From contig NZ_CP037895.1 of the NCBI RefSeq assembly GCF_004634385.1, forward strand, positions 1,835,245 through 1,899,244: a DNA stretch of 64,000 nt, in the 5' to 3' direction. The stretch is from Thermaerobacter sp. FW80 (GTDB lineage Bacteria > Bacillota > Sulfobacillia > Thermaerobacterales > Thermaerobacteraceae). The translations under genes were made by a program, and so were the position numbers. Within the stretch, counting starts at the first letter, position 1. Each line of letters begins with the position of its first letter. Below are positions 54,612 through 64,000 of the stretch, one piece after another. Below the pieces are notes generated by a model. That model worked only from the letters and a program-made list of their open reading frames with translations, had not been told where the DNA came from and searched no databases.

Positions 54612-54928
54612 CCGTCCCGGCGCGCCCCAGCCCCGGGGGTGTCCCTGTCTCGGCCGAATGCCGGCTGAGCCGCACGGGCGGGGGGCGCCAGGGCCCGGGC
54701 CCGTCCCTTGGCTCCCGCACCGGCGCCGAAGGGCCGGCGGCCGCCCGGCCGCCGGGGTCCGCCGCGGGTCCTGCGCCGCGGACCACGGGGCGCCGTGGAG
54801 GACGGGCCGGTAGAAGGAGGGGGCCGGCGCATCGCCGGCCCCCTCCAGCCATCGTCGTCTCCCGGGACGCCGATCCCCCGGTGGATGCAGATCCCCCGTG
54901 GCCGCGGATCCGCCGGGGGATGCGACCC
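54612..54928. terminator. Bidirectional terminator region between mutS2 and the PBP gene
   Basis: 317 bp between convergent genes. GGAGGGGGCCGGCG ... CGCCGGCCCCCTCC (54816-54846) is a 14-bp perfect stem with a 3-nt loop. A further pair ATCCCCCGG / CCGGGGGAT (about 54868-54922) lies next to the PBP stop. No gene. Confidence 0.75.
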
Positions 54929-57900
54929 TCAGGCGGCCCGGCGCGTGAGGCCCGCCCACCACCGGTCCCAATCGACCCGCCACGCGCCCGGTCCCAAGGG
55001 CAGGACGGCCTGGCCGCCGGCCGCCTCATCCTCGCCGTCCCCGCCGCCACCGCCCTCGCCCTGGGCCGGGACCGCCTCGACGACGACGCGGGCGCGCTCC
55101 CCGGGGTGCTGCGGGTCGCTGTGGTCGATCACCACCTCGTAGCGGCCGGGCTGACGGAAGGTCAGGGTGAGGGTGACCTGCTGCCCGGCCGGCACGTTGA
55201 TCCGTCTGCCCTCGCCCGGGGCGGGGCGCCCGTTGATGGAGACCCGGACGCCCTCGTGGGGTTGGCCGAGGCCGTCGGCGATCACCAGTTGCACGGCCTG
55301 ACCCGCCGTGACCCGCAGCGGACCGCCCGGCGCCAGCAGCTGCGTCGCCGGACCCGCCAGCCTCACGGTCACCGTGGCGGCGACGCCTCCGCCGCCCGGT
55401 CCGCGGCCTCGGCCGCCTTCGTCGCCGCCGGCCCCTGGCTCGCCCTGGTCGCCGCCCGGCTCGGGCTGGGCGCCGCGGACGGTGACCCGCAGGCGGACCA
55501 CCATGGTGGTGGTGCCGCCGTCGGGTGCGGCGGAGGTGGCGGTGACGCGGAACTCGTGGTCGCCGGGTTCGGCCGGCAGCGTCAGCGGCACATCGACGCT
55601 CTGCGAGGCGGCGACCTGGATCTGGCGATCGGGCAGGGGGACCGTCACCCGGTGGTCACGGCCGGCCACGTCGGTGATGCGGATGGTCGCCGTGCCGCCC
55701 GGCTCCCCGGTCACCGCGAGCTCGCCCGGCACGGGACCCTCGGGGGTGAGCCAGATCTCGTTGGGGGCCCTGTCCCGCTGGAAGGCGGGCGCCGTGGTGC
55801 ACGACGCCTTGGTCGGATCCGGAGGCCGGAGGGCGTAGTCCCGCGGCTGCGGGTAGCCCGTCGGGACCTCGGCCCGGGGCCGGTTGAAGAACGCCTTCTC
55901 CGTCGGCGTGCACGCGCAGCCCGGGGCGTAGACCAGCTCGGGGTTCTCCGCGCACACCGGCAGGGTCACCCACAGGTCCTCGGCCTGGGTGGGCTGGCTC
56001 CCCGCGGCGAAGACCTCGCGGTATCGCATGTCCTCGGGGCAGTGGGGGCCCGGCAGCAGCCCGGTGTTGGCGCACACCGTGGCGGTCACGATGCCGTCCG
56101 GCGGGTCGAACCAGCGCACGGGCTTGCCCTGGTGGGCGGCGGCCATGATGCGCCCCCAGATGGGACCGGGCACCCGCGCCCCCGAGGCGTTGGCGGGCAG
56201 GCGGCCGGTCTCTTTGTCCGGCACGGCATACCCGACCCAGACGGCCGCCGCGTACTGGGGCGTGAAGCCGACGAACCAGACGTCGCGATCGTCGTTGGTG
56301 CCGGTCTTGCCGGCCGCCGGGCGCCGGAAGTAGTTGTTGTGCACGCTGTAGCCGGTGCCGGTGGACGGCCGGTACAGGCGGCTGTCGGTGGGGAACCGGT
56401 GGGGCTCCATGACCTCCCGCATCATGTCCGCCAACAGGTAGGCGACCCGTTCGTCCACCACCGCCTCCTTCTGGCTCTGGTGGCGGTACAGGACCCGACC
56501 CTGGGCGTCACGGATCTCCGCGACGATGTAGGCCGGCTCCCGCACTCCGCCGCGGGCTAGGGTGGCGTAGGCGTCGGCGACCTGGAGGGGCGAGACGCCT
56601 TCGGTGAAGCTGCCCAGGGCCAGCGGCGCCACGTCCCGGTCGCGGTCGACCAGCGGGAGCCCCAGGCGCCGGCCGAACTCCCACGCCTGGTCCACGCCGA
56701 CCAGCTGCACCGCCCGGACGGCGACGGTGTTGATCGACCGCTTCAGTCCGAAGCGGAAGGGGGTGTAGCCGAAGTAGCGCGGTTCGAAGTTGGCGATCAC
56801 GTGGGTGCCGCCGCCCGAGGGGACCGCCACCGCCACGTCGTCCACCGCCGTGGCGGGCGTGTAGCCGGCGGCCAGCGCGGGGCCGTAGGCCGTGAGGGGC
56901 TTGGTCGCCGAGCCCAGGCCCCGTCGGCTGTCCTCGGCGAAGTTCCAGTCCCGGCCCCCCAACGGCTTCTCGTAGGAGCGGCCGCCGACCATGGCCACGA
57001 TCTGGGCATTCTCCACGTCGATCAGCACCGCCGCCGCCTGCGGTCCGCGGTTGGGATCGTCGGGGGTCGGCATCGGGTAGCCCAGGGCTCGCAGGTGCTC
57101 CTGCTGGGCGCGGTAGGCGGCCCGCTGCAGCTCCGGGTCGACGGTGGAATGGATGCGCAGGCCGCCTTGGTAGAGCAACTCGCGCGCGCGCGCCTGGGCT
57201 GCCGCCGCGTCCAGGCCGTGGGTCGCGCGCAGCTGCTCCGCCAGCACCCGCTCCGTCTCCTCGATGATGTAGTCCACCACGTGACCGAACACGTCCTGGT
57301 CGGGGCGCGGACTCTGGGTGTTCACCTTGGGCCGGTTGGCCAGGACGTCCTCCTCGAGGGCCGCTTGGTACTGCTCCTCGGTGATGTAGCCGAGCTGCCG
57401 CATCTTGGCCAGCACCAGGCGCTGGCGCTCCTTCCAGCGCCCGTGCTCGGCACGCTCGCGGTCTTCCTTGGACGGCTCCTCCCCGGGGTCGGGGATGGGC
57501 GGCGGCGGGTAGGCCGACGGGTTCTTGGGGATCCCGGCCAGCACCGCGGCCTCGGCGATGGTGAGCTCCTCGACGGGCTTGCCGAAGTAGGTGTAGGAGG
57601 CCGCCTGGATGCCGTAGGCGCCGTTACCGAAGTAGATCTGGTTCAGGTACATCTCCAGGATCTCGTCCTTGGTGAACCGGCGCTCCAGCTCGATGGCCAG
57701 GATCGCCTCCTGGATCTTCCGCCGCCAGGTGCGCTCCTGGGTCAGGAAGGCGCTCCGGGCCAGCTGCTGGGTGATGGTGCTGGCCCCCTGCAGGTGACCC
57801 CCGCGCAGGTTGTTGATCACCGCGCGGGCGATGCCGATGGGGTCGACCCCGAAGTGCTCGTAGAACCGCTCGTCCTCGATGGCGATGAAGGCGTTGCGCA

Positions 57901-58204
57901 CGTGCTCGGGGATCCGCTCCAGCGGCACGACGATGCGGTTCTCGGGGCCCTGGATCTCCGTCAGCAGCTCGCCGTGGCGGTCGTAGATGAAGGAGGTCTG
58001 CGCCACCTGGGGCCGCAGGGCGGTGATGGGGCCCATGGCGCGCACCGCGCCCACCATGAACCCGGCCGCCAGCATGGTGCCGCTGATGCCGAAGAGGAAC
58101 ACCAGGAACAGGAACAGCCGCATCCAGCGCACGCGCCGCCACCAGGGGTTGCGTCGCCGGGGGCCACGGCCGCCGGCCCCCGATCCGTGGGGATAACCGG
58201 CCAC
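54929..58204 (-). CDS. Class A penicillin-binding protein (PBP1A type)
   Basis: 1091 residues from GTG 58204, after GGAGGGGGAGGGACC. One membrane helix (about 28-52) anchors it. GT51 transglycosylase: AIEDERFYEHFGVD with catalytic Glu110, GASTITQQLAR, ELERRFTKDEILEMYLN. Transpeptidase: SATK (Ser432-Lys435), SIN (490-492), KTGT (633-636). The C-terminal 350 residues hold paired cysteines (CANTGLLPGPHC, VYAPGCACTP) and one or two beta-sandwich domains, with a Gly/Asp-rich linker near 900. A -10-like TATAAT on this strand (58311-58306) precedes it. Polymerises and crosslinks peptidoglycan. Confidence 0.95.
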   Translation of the reverse strand: MAGYPHGSGAGGRGPRRRNPWWRRVRWMRLFLFLVFLFGISGTMLAAGFMVGAVRAMGPITALRPQVAQTSFIYDRHGELLTEIQGPENRIVVPLERIPEHVRNAFIAIEDERFYEHFGVDPIGIARAVINNLRGGHLQGASTITQQLARSAFLTQERTWRRKIQEAILAIELERRFTKDEILEMYLNQIYFGNGAYGIQAASYTYFGKPVEELTIAEAAVLAGIPKNPSAYPPPPIPDPGEEPSKEDRERAEHGRWKERQRLVLAKMRQLGYITEEQYQAALEEDVLANRPKVNTQSPRPDQDVFGHVVDYIIEETERVLAEQLRATHGLDAAAAQARARELLYQGGLRIHSTVDPELQRAAYRAQQEHLRALGYPMPTPDDPNRGPQAAAVLIDVENAQIVAMVGGRSYEKPLGGRDWNFAEDSRRGLGSATKPLTAYGPALAAGYTPATAVDDVAVAVPSGGGTHVIANFEPRYFGYTPFRFGLKRSINTVAVRAVQLVGVDQAWEFGRRLGLPLVDRDRDVAPLALGSFTEGVSPLQVADAYATLARGGVREPAYIVAEIRDAQGRVLYRHQSQKEAVVDERVAYLLADMMREVMEPHRFPTDSRLYRPSTGTGYSVHNNYFRRPAAGKTGTNDDRDVWFVGFTPQYAAAVWVGYAVPDKETGRLPANASGARVPGPIWGRIMAAAHQGKPVRWFDPPDGIVTATVCANTGLLPGPHCPEDMRYREVFAAGSQPTQAEDLWVTLPVCAENPELVYAPGCACTPTEKAFFNRPRAEVPTGYPQPRDYALRPPDPTKASCTTAPAFQRDRAPNEIWLTPEGPVPGELAVTGEPGGTATIRITDVAGRDHRVTVPLPDRQIQVAASQSVDVPLTLPAEPGDHEFRVTATSAAPDGGTTTMVVRLRVTVRGAQPEPGGDQGEPGAGGDEGGRGRGPGGGGVAATVTVRLAGPATQLLAPGGPLRVTAGQAVQLVIADGLGQPHEGVRVSINGRPAPGEGRRINVPAGQQVTLTLTFRQPGRYEVVIDHSDPQHPGERARVVVEAVPAQGEGGGGGDGEDEAAGGQAVLPLGPGAWRVDWDRWWAGLTRRAA

Positions 58205-58679
58205 GCAGGTCCCTCCCCCTCCGGATGCTCTCCTCCGGGCCCCGCGTCCGCCCCCTCGGCCACCGGGACAGGCCGGCGACCGGCGGGGGCCGGTTCGTCC
58301 TGCCGATTATACCATGGCGATGTTGCAGGGCCGGGGCGGGCCCGGTCGCCCTCCACCCTCCGGGGCCGCGCCGGTCCCCGCGCCGGTCCCCGCCCGGCTC
58401 GCCTTGTCAGTCCGTACCGGTTATATTACGTTCGTGCCAGCGCCGCGCCGGCCGGGGCGCCGGGGTCGTCCCGTCGCCGCCGTGTCCCCTGTCCCCCGGG
58501 TCGCGGCCCCGCGCCCAGGGGGTCGGGGCTGGGGCGCCGCCCGGCCGGTGGGGCGGCGGGTCGGCGGAGCGCGGCTTGGGGCCGCGCGGGTCCGCCTCTG
58601 CGGCCCTGCCCGGGACGCGGCGACGCGGCGGACGCGGGGAAGGAATCCCAGCGGGAAGGAAGGGGTACGGGGGAAGGCC
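58205..58679. other. Divergent region between the PBP gene and tyrS
   Basis: 475 bp, no gene. Minus-strand TATAAT at 58311-58306 and plus-strand TATATT at 58422-58427 (TTGTCA only 12 nt upstream) mark probable divergent promoters. I looked for a T-box before tyrS and saw no AGGGTGG-type sequence. Confidence 0.5.
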
Positions 58680-59918
58680 ATGGCCCGACGCGCCGAGACG
58701 GCCCTCTCGCCCCGCGAGCAGCTGGAGGTGCTGCGGCGCGGGGCGGCGGAGATCGTCACCGAGAACGAGCTGCTGCGGAAGCTCGAGCGTTCCGTCCGCA
58801 CCGGGCGTCCGCTCCGGGTCAAGCTCGGCCTCGACCCCACGGCACCCGACCTGCACCTGGGGCACACCGTGGTCCTGCGCAAGCTGCGCCAGTTCCAGGA
58901 CCTGGGCCACCAGGTGGTGCTGATCATCGGCGACTTCACCGGACGCATCGGCGACCCCACGGGCAAGTCGGTGACCCGGCCCCAGTTGACGGAGGAGCAG
59001 GTGCGGGAGAACGCGCGGACGTACGCCGAGCAGCTGGGCCGCATCCTGGACATGGAGCGCACCGAGCTGACCTTCAACGACCGGTGGCTGGGGGCCATGA
59101 CCTTCGCCGACGTGGTGCGCCTGGCCGCCAAGTACACGGTGGCGCGCATGCTGGAGCGGGACGACTTCGCCCAGCGCTACCGGCAGGGGCGGCCCATCGC
59201 GATCCACGAGTTCCTCTACCCCTTGGCGCAGGCCTACGACTCGGTGGCCGTGCGGGCCGACGTGGAGCTGGGCGGCACCGACCAGAAGTTCAACCTGCTG
59301 GTGGGCCGCGAGATCCAGCGCGAGTACGGCCAGGAGCCCCAGGTGGCGCTGCTCATGCCGCTGCTGGAGGGCACCGACGGCAGGGACAAGATGTCCAAGT
59401 CGCTGGGGAACTACATCGGCATCGCCGAGCCGCCGGGCGAGATGTTCGGCAAGACCATGTCCATCCCCGACCCGCTGATCGTCAAGTACATGGTCCTGGC
59501 CACCGACCTGGACATGGACGAGATCCGTCGCCTGGAGCGGGGCATGGCGGAGGGGACCGTCAACCCCCGGGACGCGAAGCTGCGGCTGGCCCACGCCGTG
59601 GTGCGCATGTACCACGGGAAGGCAGCGGCCGACGCGGCCCAGGAGGAGTTCCTCCGCGTGTTCAGCCGCCACGAGCTGCCCGCCGCGATGCCCGAGGTCA
59701 CCCTGCCCGCCCCGCGGCTCGACGCCGTGCGCCTGTTGCGGGTGGCCGGGATGGCGCCCTCCAACAGCGAGGCGCGCCGGCTGATCGAGCAGGGGGCGGT
59801 GCGCCTGGACGGCCGGCGCATCACCGACCCCCACGCGGCGCTGGCCCCCGCCGACGGCGCCGTGCTGCAGGTGGGCAAGCGGCGGTTCGCAAGGCTGCGC
59901 CTGCCCGGCGGCGCATAG
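58680..59918 (+). CDS. tyrS: Tyrosyl-tRNA synthetase
   Basis: 412 residues from ATG 58680, after GGGGGAAGG. Class I synthetase: HLGH motif (DLHLGHTVVLRKL) near residue 59, GDFTGRIGDPTGKS, ELGGTDQKFNLLVGRE for tyrosine and tRNA recognition, and DKMSKSLGN as the KMSKS loop. C-terminal S4-like RNA-binding domain (SNSEARRLIEQGAVRLDG). This is the TyrZ-like, longer form. No T-box precedes it, unlike thrS and pheS here. Confidence 0.97.
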   Translation: MARRAETALSPREQLEVLRRGAAEIVTENELLRKLERSVRTGRPLRVKLGLDPTAPDLHLGHTVVLRKLRQFQDLGHQVVLIIGDFTGRIGDPTGKSVTRPQLTEEQVRENARTYAEQLGRILDMERTELTFNDRWLGAMTFADVVRLAAKYTVARMLERDDFAQRYRQGRPIAIHEFLYPLAQAYDSVAVRADVELGGTDQKFNLLVGREIQREYGQEPQVALLMPLLEGTDGRDKMSKSLGNYIGIAEPPGEMFGKTMSIPDPLIVKYMVLATDLDMDEIRRLERGMAEGTVNPRDAKLRLAHAVVRMYHGKAAADAAQEEFLRVFSRHELPAAMPEVTLPAPRLDAVRLLRVAGMAPSNSEARRLIEQGAVRLDGRRITDPHAALAPADGAVLQVGKRRFARLRLPGGA

Positions 59919-59964
59919 ACATAGCCCGGGACCGCGTGTCGCGCCGGTTGGCGCCGGTCCCGGG

Positions 59965-60681
59965 ATGGTGACGCCCGTGGCCTACGTGCGCCGGAGGAAC
60001 CGGCGGGGGTGGGGCTGGCCGCCGCGGATCCGCCCCGGCCGGTGGACGCTCCTGGTGGTGGCGGTCCTGGGTGGCTTGTGGATGGTCTGGGCGGTGGAGC
60101 GGGCCCTGGCCCCCGCCCTGATGGCCGCCGCCCGCCGGGAGGCCGAGATCCGGGCGGTGGAGGCGATCGCCGCCGCCGTGGAGGCGGAGGTCGCGGGCCG
60201 TTACCGCCCCGAGGACGTGGTGCGGGTCCAGTACGACGGCGGCCGCCCCGTGTTCGTCCAGGTCAACACGCCGCTGATCGTGGACATCCAGGCCCGGGTC
60301 ATGCGCGCGGTCCAGGACCGGCTGGACGCCCTGCGCGACGACCCCGTGGCGATCCCGCTGGGTGCGTTCCTGGGCACCGAGCTGCTGGCCGGGCGAGGCC
60401 CGGCCATCGACGTCCGCATCCTCCCCCTCGGTCGCGTCGACGTGGACGTGGAGAGCCGGTTCGACGGCGCCGGGATCAACCAGGTCCGGCATCGCGTGGT
60501 CCTGGTGATCCGCACCGCCGTGCGGGTCGTCATCCCCCTCTACGGCGACACCGTCCCCGTCCAGGTGCCGGTGCCGCTGGTGGAGACGGTGATCCCCGGC
60601 GAGGTGCCGCCCTGGATCGCGCCGTGGCCGGGGACGGCGCCCGGGTCCGGCGGCGGGGCGGGCGCGGCCGCCGGTTCGTGA
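59965..60681 (+). CDS. yunB: Sporulation protein YunB family
   Basis: 238 residues from ATG 59965. An N-terminal membrane helix ([19 protein letters not shown]) is followed by the YunB domain: [53 protein letters not shown] and [14 protein letters not shown], ending in [21 protein letters not shown]. In B. subtilis yunB is mother-cell expressed and needed for normal sporulation; mechanism unknown. The Gly/Ala tail is variable. Confidence 0.9.
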   Translation: MVTPVAYVRRRNRRGWGWPPRIRPGRWTLLVVAVLGGLWMVWAVERALAPALMAAARREAEIRAVEAIAAAVEAEVAGRYRPEDVVRVQYDGGRPVFVQVNTPLIVDIQARVMRAVQDRLDALRDDPVAIPLGAFLGTELLAGRGPAIDVRILPLGRVDVDVESRFDGAGINQVRHRVVLVIRTAVRVVIPLYGDTVPVQVPVPLVETVIPGEVPPWIAPWPGTAPGSGGGAGAAAGS

Positions 60682-60872
60682 CCCCCGCCGCTCCCCCGTC
60701 GGCCTCCGCCGGGCGCGGGGCGGCTGCGCCCGGGCGGTCGCGTCCCTCCCCCTCCTGGTATGCTGGAGGCGGCGGGGAGGCGTGCGCCGGTCGGGGAGGC
60801 GGCCGGGCGCCCTGCCCGCCGGTCCCGGCGCCGGCGACCGGGACGCCACTCTGCCCACGGGAGGTCGCGGCA

Positions 60873-61841
60873 TTGGCCGACGCGAAGGTGCAGGCCGGAC
60901 GGGTGGCGAGCGACGTGCTGCAGCTGATCGGCGGCACGCCGGTGGTGCGCCTGAACCGCGTGATCCCGCGCGACGCCGCCGAGGTCTGGGTCAAGCTGGA
61001 GTCCTACAACCCCGCCGGTTCCGTCAAGGACCGCATCGCCCTCAGCATGATCGAGGCCGCCGAGCGGGAGGGACGGCTCAAGCCGGGGTACACCATCGTG
61101 GAGCCCACCAGCGGCAACACCGGCATCGGCCTGGCGATGGTGGCGGCGGTCAAGGGCTACCGGTTGATCCTGGTCATGCCCGAGACGATGTCCCTGGAGC
61201 GGCGGGCCCTGCTGCGCGCCTACGGCGCCGAGCTGGTGCTGACGCCGGGCGCCGACGGGATGGCCGGCGCCATCCGCAAGGCGGAGGAGCTGGTGGCCGA
61301 ACACCCTACGTATTTCATGCCGATGCAGTTCGACAACCCCGCCAACCCCGAGGTCCACCGCCGGACCACCGCCGAGGAGATCCTCGAGCAGATGGAGGGG
61401 CGGCTAGACGCCTTCGTCGCCGGGGTGGGCACCGGCGGGACGCTGACGGGTGTCGGGGAGGTGCTCAAGGAGCGCCTGCCGGGATGCCTGGTGGTGGCGG
61501 TCGAACCGGCCTACTCGGCCGTGCTCTCGGGCGGCGAGCCGGGTCCGCACCGGATCCAGGGCATCGGGGCCGGGTTCGTCCCGCGGGTGCTGAACCGGGC
61601 GGTGATCGACCGGGTGATCCCGGTGCGCGACGAGGACGCGGTGGTCATGATGCGGCGACTGGCGCGGGAGGAGGGGCTCTTGCTGGGGATCTCGTCCGGG
61701 GCCGCGGCCTGGGCGGCGCGCCAGGTGGCGCGGGAGCTGGGCCCCGGCCGCCGGGTGCTGGCGGTGATGCCCGACACGGGCGAGCGCTACCTGTCGATGA
61801 TGGAGGACCTGGCCGCCTTCGTGCGGGACGAGGGCGGGTGA
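60873..61841 (+). CDS. cysK: Cysteine synthase A
   Basis: 322 residues from TTG 60873, 8 nt after GGGAGG. PLP-dependent O-acetylserine sulfhydrylase. The cofactor lysine is Lys52 in [11 protein letters not shown]; phosphate-binding and substrate loops are [11 protein letters not shown] and [14 protein letters not shown]. The C-terminal [11 protein letters not shown] and PDTGERYLS motifs are typical of CysK rather than cystathionine synthase. Normal length. Single gene with a TATGCT-like -10 near 60759. Confidence 0.95.
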   Translation: MADAKVQAGRVASDVLQLIGGTPVVRLNRVIPRDAAEVWVKLESYNPAGSVKDRIALSMIEAAEREGRLKPGYTIVEPTSGNTGIGLAMVAAVKGYRLILVMPETMSLERRALLRAYGAELVLTPGADGMAGAIRKAEELVAEHPTYFMPMQFDNPANPEVHRRTTAEEILEQMEGRLDAFVAGVGTGGTLTGVGEVLKERLPGCLVVAVEPAYSAVLSGGEPGPHRIQGIGAGFVPRVLNRAVIDRVIPVRDEDAVVMMRRLAREEGLLLGISSGAAAWAARQVARELGPGRRVLAVMPDTGERYLSMMEDLAAFVRDEGG

Positions 61842-62169
61842 GGGCCGTCCCGGGCGCCTGGGGGCGGCCGTGCTACAATAGGGCGCGGCGAACGGGCGCG
61901 GCGTGGGGCAGGCGCGGCCCGCGGTCGGCGTGCGGGCCGCGGTCGGATCGCGGGCCGGGATCCGGCGGCGGCCGACGCGCTGCAGGGCCGGCGCCCCACG
62001 CCGCTGCCCCAGGGTTGCCCGGTCGCCGGCCCGATACGGGGTGCGACCGGCGGGCCGGACCGGACGATGCGACCTCGGCAGCACGGACGGAACCATCGCG
62101 GTCACACGGAAAGGATTCGGAACGTGGTGGCGGTGGCAACGTGGTGACGGTCTGCGGGAGGATGGAGGC
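61842..62169. other. yebC upstream region
   Basis: 328 bp with TACAAT at 61874-61879 as a probable -10, without a good -35. This would give a leader of about 290 nt. No gene. Confidence 0.45.
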
Positions 62170-62916
62170 ATGGCAGGGCATTCCAAGTGGGCGAACCGAA
62201 AGCACCGCAAGGCTCGCCAGGATGCCAAGAAGGGGAAGATCTTCTCCAAGCTCTCGCGGGAGATCATCACCGCCGTGCGCCAGGGCGGCGGCGACCCCGA
62301 CGCCAACCCGCGCCTGCGGCTGGCCCTGGAGCGGGCCCGGCAGTTCAGCATGCCCGCGGAGAACATCGAGCGCGCGATCAAGCGCGGCCTGGGCCAGTCC
62401 GAGGCCGACGCCTACGAGGAGCTGATCTACGAGGGTTACGGCCCGGGCGGCGTGGCCCTGATGCTGGAGATCCTGACGGACAACCGCAACCGCAGCGCCA
62501 GCGAGATCCGGCACATCTTCGCCAAGCACGGGGGCAACCTGGGCGAGAGCGGGTGCGTGGCATGGATGTTCGACCGCAAGGGCGTCATCACCGTGCCGAC
62601 CCAGGGGGCGCCCGGCGAGGACGACCTGCTGTTGCTGGCGGTGGAGGCGGGGGCGGAGGACCTCAAGCAGGACGACGGCTTCTACACGATCTACACCGAC
62701 CCCGACGACCTCCACCGGGTGCGGGAGGCGCTGGAGAAGGCCGGCGTGCCCATCGAGGACGCGGCGCTGCGCATGGTGCCGAAGACCGAGGTCAAGGTCG
62801 AGGGCAAGGAGGCGGAGCAGCTCCTGCGCCTCTTGGACGCGCTGGAGGACCACGACGACGTCCAGGAGATCTACGGCAACTTCGAGCTGCCCGACGAGAT
62901 GCTGGTGGAGTCCTGA
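62170..62916 (+). CDS. yebC: YebC/PmpR-family regulatory protein
   Basis: 248 residues from ATG 62170. MAGHSKWANRKHRKARQDAK and the three-domain pattern with YEGYGPGGVALMLEILTDN and HGGNLGESGCVAWMFDRKG are diagnostic. The family was described as DNA-binding regulators and more recently as factors that resolve ribosome stalling on proline-rich stretches. That fits a proteome as proline-rich as this one (inference). Confidence 0.95.
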   Translation: MAGHSKWANRKHRKARQDAKKGKIFSKLSREIITAVRQGGGDPDANPRLRLALERARQFSMPAENIERAIKRGLGQSEADAYEELIYEGYGPGGVALMLEILTDNRNRSASEIRHIFAKHGGNLGESGCVAWMFDRKGVITVPTQGAPGEDDLLLLAVEAGAEDLKQDDGFYTIYTDPDDLHRVREALEKAGVPIEDAALRMVPKTEVKVEGKEAEQLLRLLDALEDHDDVQEIYGNFELPDEMLVES

Positions 62917-63083
62917 CCTCGGCGGGCGGCGCCCTGATCTTCTCGGAGGGGACGCGACCGGCGCGGCGCTGCACGGGGAGGCCGTCCGGCGGCGCATAGG
63001 CGCGTGTACTGCGGGGCATCCTGGGCCGCGGAAGACCGCCCGCGACGGCGGATGCGGGGCGGCTGGGGAGGCGGCCCGCGGCG

Positions 63084-63665
63084 ATGGCGCGGAGGCATGC
63101 CGTGGCGGCGACGCTGTTGGCGGCGGCCATCCTGGCCGGGGTCGGGGTCGGCGCCTACTGGTGGCGCCAGGACGCGGCGGACCGCGGCCAAGGCGGGACG
63201 CCGTCGCGCCGGCGGGCGTCCCCGCTGGTGAACCTGACCCTGACGCCGGACACCCGGCTGGTCGAGCGCACGCGCTACCCCGCCTGCGGCGAGGCGGTGC
63301 TGGAGACCGAGCGGCCGCCCACGCCGGTGGAGACCGGCTGGCGCCTGTCGGACCTCCTGCGCAGCCGGGACACGTGGCGGCTGGCGCAGGCCACGCCGGA
63401 TCGCATCGTGCTCGAGCGCCAGCGGCCGGGTCCGTGTCCGCCCGCCGCCTGGTTGCGGTACCGCACCGTCCGCCTCCACCAGGGACACGTGGCCGTCTTC
63501 TACGGCCGGCCCGGGCGCCAGGGGCGGGACCTCGGGCCGTTGCGCCTGCTCACCGACCTTCCCGCCGAGCGCCTGCTCCCCGGGGATCGCCGGCGCCTGG
63601 AACAGGGGCTGGTGGTCGAAGGCGACGGGGAGGCCTGGCACGTCCTGGAGAGCCTCACGCCCTAG
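63084..63665 (+). CDS. bofC: BofC-like protein (bypass-of-forespore)
   Basis: 193 residues from ATG 63084 behind GGGGAGGCGG. An N-terminal membrane or signal helix (AVAATLLAAAILAGVGVGAYW) is followed by a region with a CGE...ETERP segment. The BofC C-terminal domain reads HVAVFYGRPG, GPLRLLTDLPAERLLPGDRRRLEQGLVV and EAWHVLESL. BofC restrains SpoIVB signalling in the forespore of B. subtilis. The position near yebC matches other Firmicutes. Identity is inferred from pattern and should be read as BofC-like. Confidence 0.78.
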   Translation: MARRHAVAATLLAAAILAGVGVGAYWWRQDAADRGQGGTPSRRRASPLVNLTLTPDTRLVERTRYPACGEAVLETERPPTPVETGWRLSDLLRSRDTWRLAQATPDRIVLERQRPGPCPPAAWLRYRTVRLHQGHVAVFYGRPGRQGRDLGPLRLLTDLPAERLLPGDRRRLEQGLVVEGDGEAWHVLESLTP

Positions 63666-64000
63666 CGCAGGCCGCGCGCTGGAGCGGCTCGCGCCGCGAG
63701 CCCATGGCCCGCGCGGGAGATCCCCGCGGCGTCTGGAGCGCCCCACGACGTCTGGAGCGCCTCGCGACGTCACGAGTGCCGCACGGCGTGGCGCACGGCC
63801 GCGCGGCCGGGGCCGGCGGCGGCCGTCGCGGGCCCGGGTCGACCGGGGAGCCCGCTTCTTCCCCTGCTTCCCTGCGCAACGGCTCACCCCCCGTACGGCG
63901 CTGCCTCATCCCACGTCCGGACCGCTGGCGGCCACCCTGGCAACCGCAAGGAAGCGTCGTCCCCCCGTCGAAGAACCCAGGTTGGACGGGAGGGATGGCG
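63666..64000. other. Right-edge non-coding stretch
   Basis: 335 bp to the window edge. GTCTGGAGCGCC is repeated near 63730-63760 (GGCGTCTGGAGCGCCCCACGA, then GACGTCTGGAGCGCCTCGCGA). No supported gene. Confidence 0.4.

Noticed and set aside
56801-59971. 1056-codon plus frame opposite the PBP gene and through tyrS
   Set aside because: Shadow of two well-defined genes; passes through both in wrong frames without any motif.
60009-61841. Fusion of an N-terminal region with cysteine synthase (610 codons)
   Set aside because: The cysK part starts at TTG 60873 with a strong SD; the upstream 288 codons are the yunB region in another frame.
63655-63909. 84-codon minus frame at the right edge
   Set aside because: Arg/Pro-rich, no SD, no domain; overlaps the bofC-like stop only by chance.

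Overview
The window looks like chromosomal DNA of a very GC-rich, spore-forming, probably thermophilic Firmicute of the Thermaerobacter type. This is inferred from gene content and order; nothing in the window names the species. Spore-associated genes are scattered through it: an alpha/beta-type SASP, ytxC, yunB, a bofC-like gene, a possible GerD-like lipoprotein, ywhD and yqzL. The order ytxC-DUF445-[T-box]thrS ... infC-rpmI-rplT and yqzL-[T-box]pheS-pheT-zapA-polX-mutS2 is the usual Firmicute arrangement. Codons are strongly G/C at third positions, GTG and TTG starts are common, and SD sequences are strong.

Layout. (1) About 1-7.5 kb, minus strand first and visibly less GC-rich than the rest: the effector operon of a type I-G (formerly I-U) CRISPR-Cas system (csb1, csb2, cas3). 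cas3 runs off the left edge; no array or adaptation gene is in the window. Behind it lie three transposon wrecks (ISLre2, IS256 and IS605/TnpB types). (2) 7.5-16 kb: a DCC-family thiol protein, trmL, then a pair of nitrilase-fold genes of which the first has lost the whole catalytic triad and carries a huge disordered Arg-rich tail; a GerD-like lipoprotein; unusual non-coding tandem repeats; a small unknown gene; acylphosphatase. (3) 16-26 kb: two half-size TauE/SafE membrane proteins, a DUF441 membrane protein, a SASP, an NfuA-like scaffold, a multi-pass membrane protein, a PPC/DUF296 protein, five tRNA genes most of which have their own promoters, a PepF/M3 oligopeptidase and an intact ISLre2 element whose wrecked sister lies beside the cas operon. 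(4) 26.5-42 kb: HtrA-like protease, YwhD, YtxC, DUF445, T-box-controlled thrS, a peptide ABC transporter (binding protein and two permeases, no ATPase here), the infC-rpmI-rplT operon with an AUC-initiated infC and an attenuator-like leader, and TrkH/TrkA potassium uptake. (5) 42-64 kb: SpoU methyltransferase, zinc-ribbon protein, yqzL, T-box-controlled pheST, zapA, a PolX that has lost all palm aspartates, mutS2, a class A PBP, tyrS, yunB, cysK, yebC and a bofC-like gene.

Three themes stand out. Conserved proteins carry catalytic losses (nitrilase paralogue, PolX palm, MutS2 Smr motif). Low-complexity Ala/Gly/Pro/Arg segments are inserted in or appended to otherwise conserved proteins. Short tandem duplications repeatedly sit on the 3' ends and stop codons of genes (both nitrilases, acyP, DUF445).
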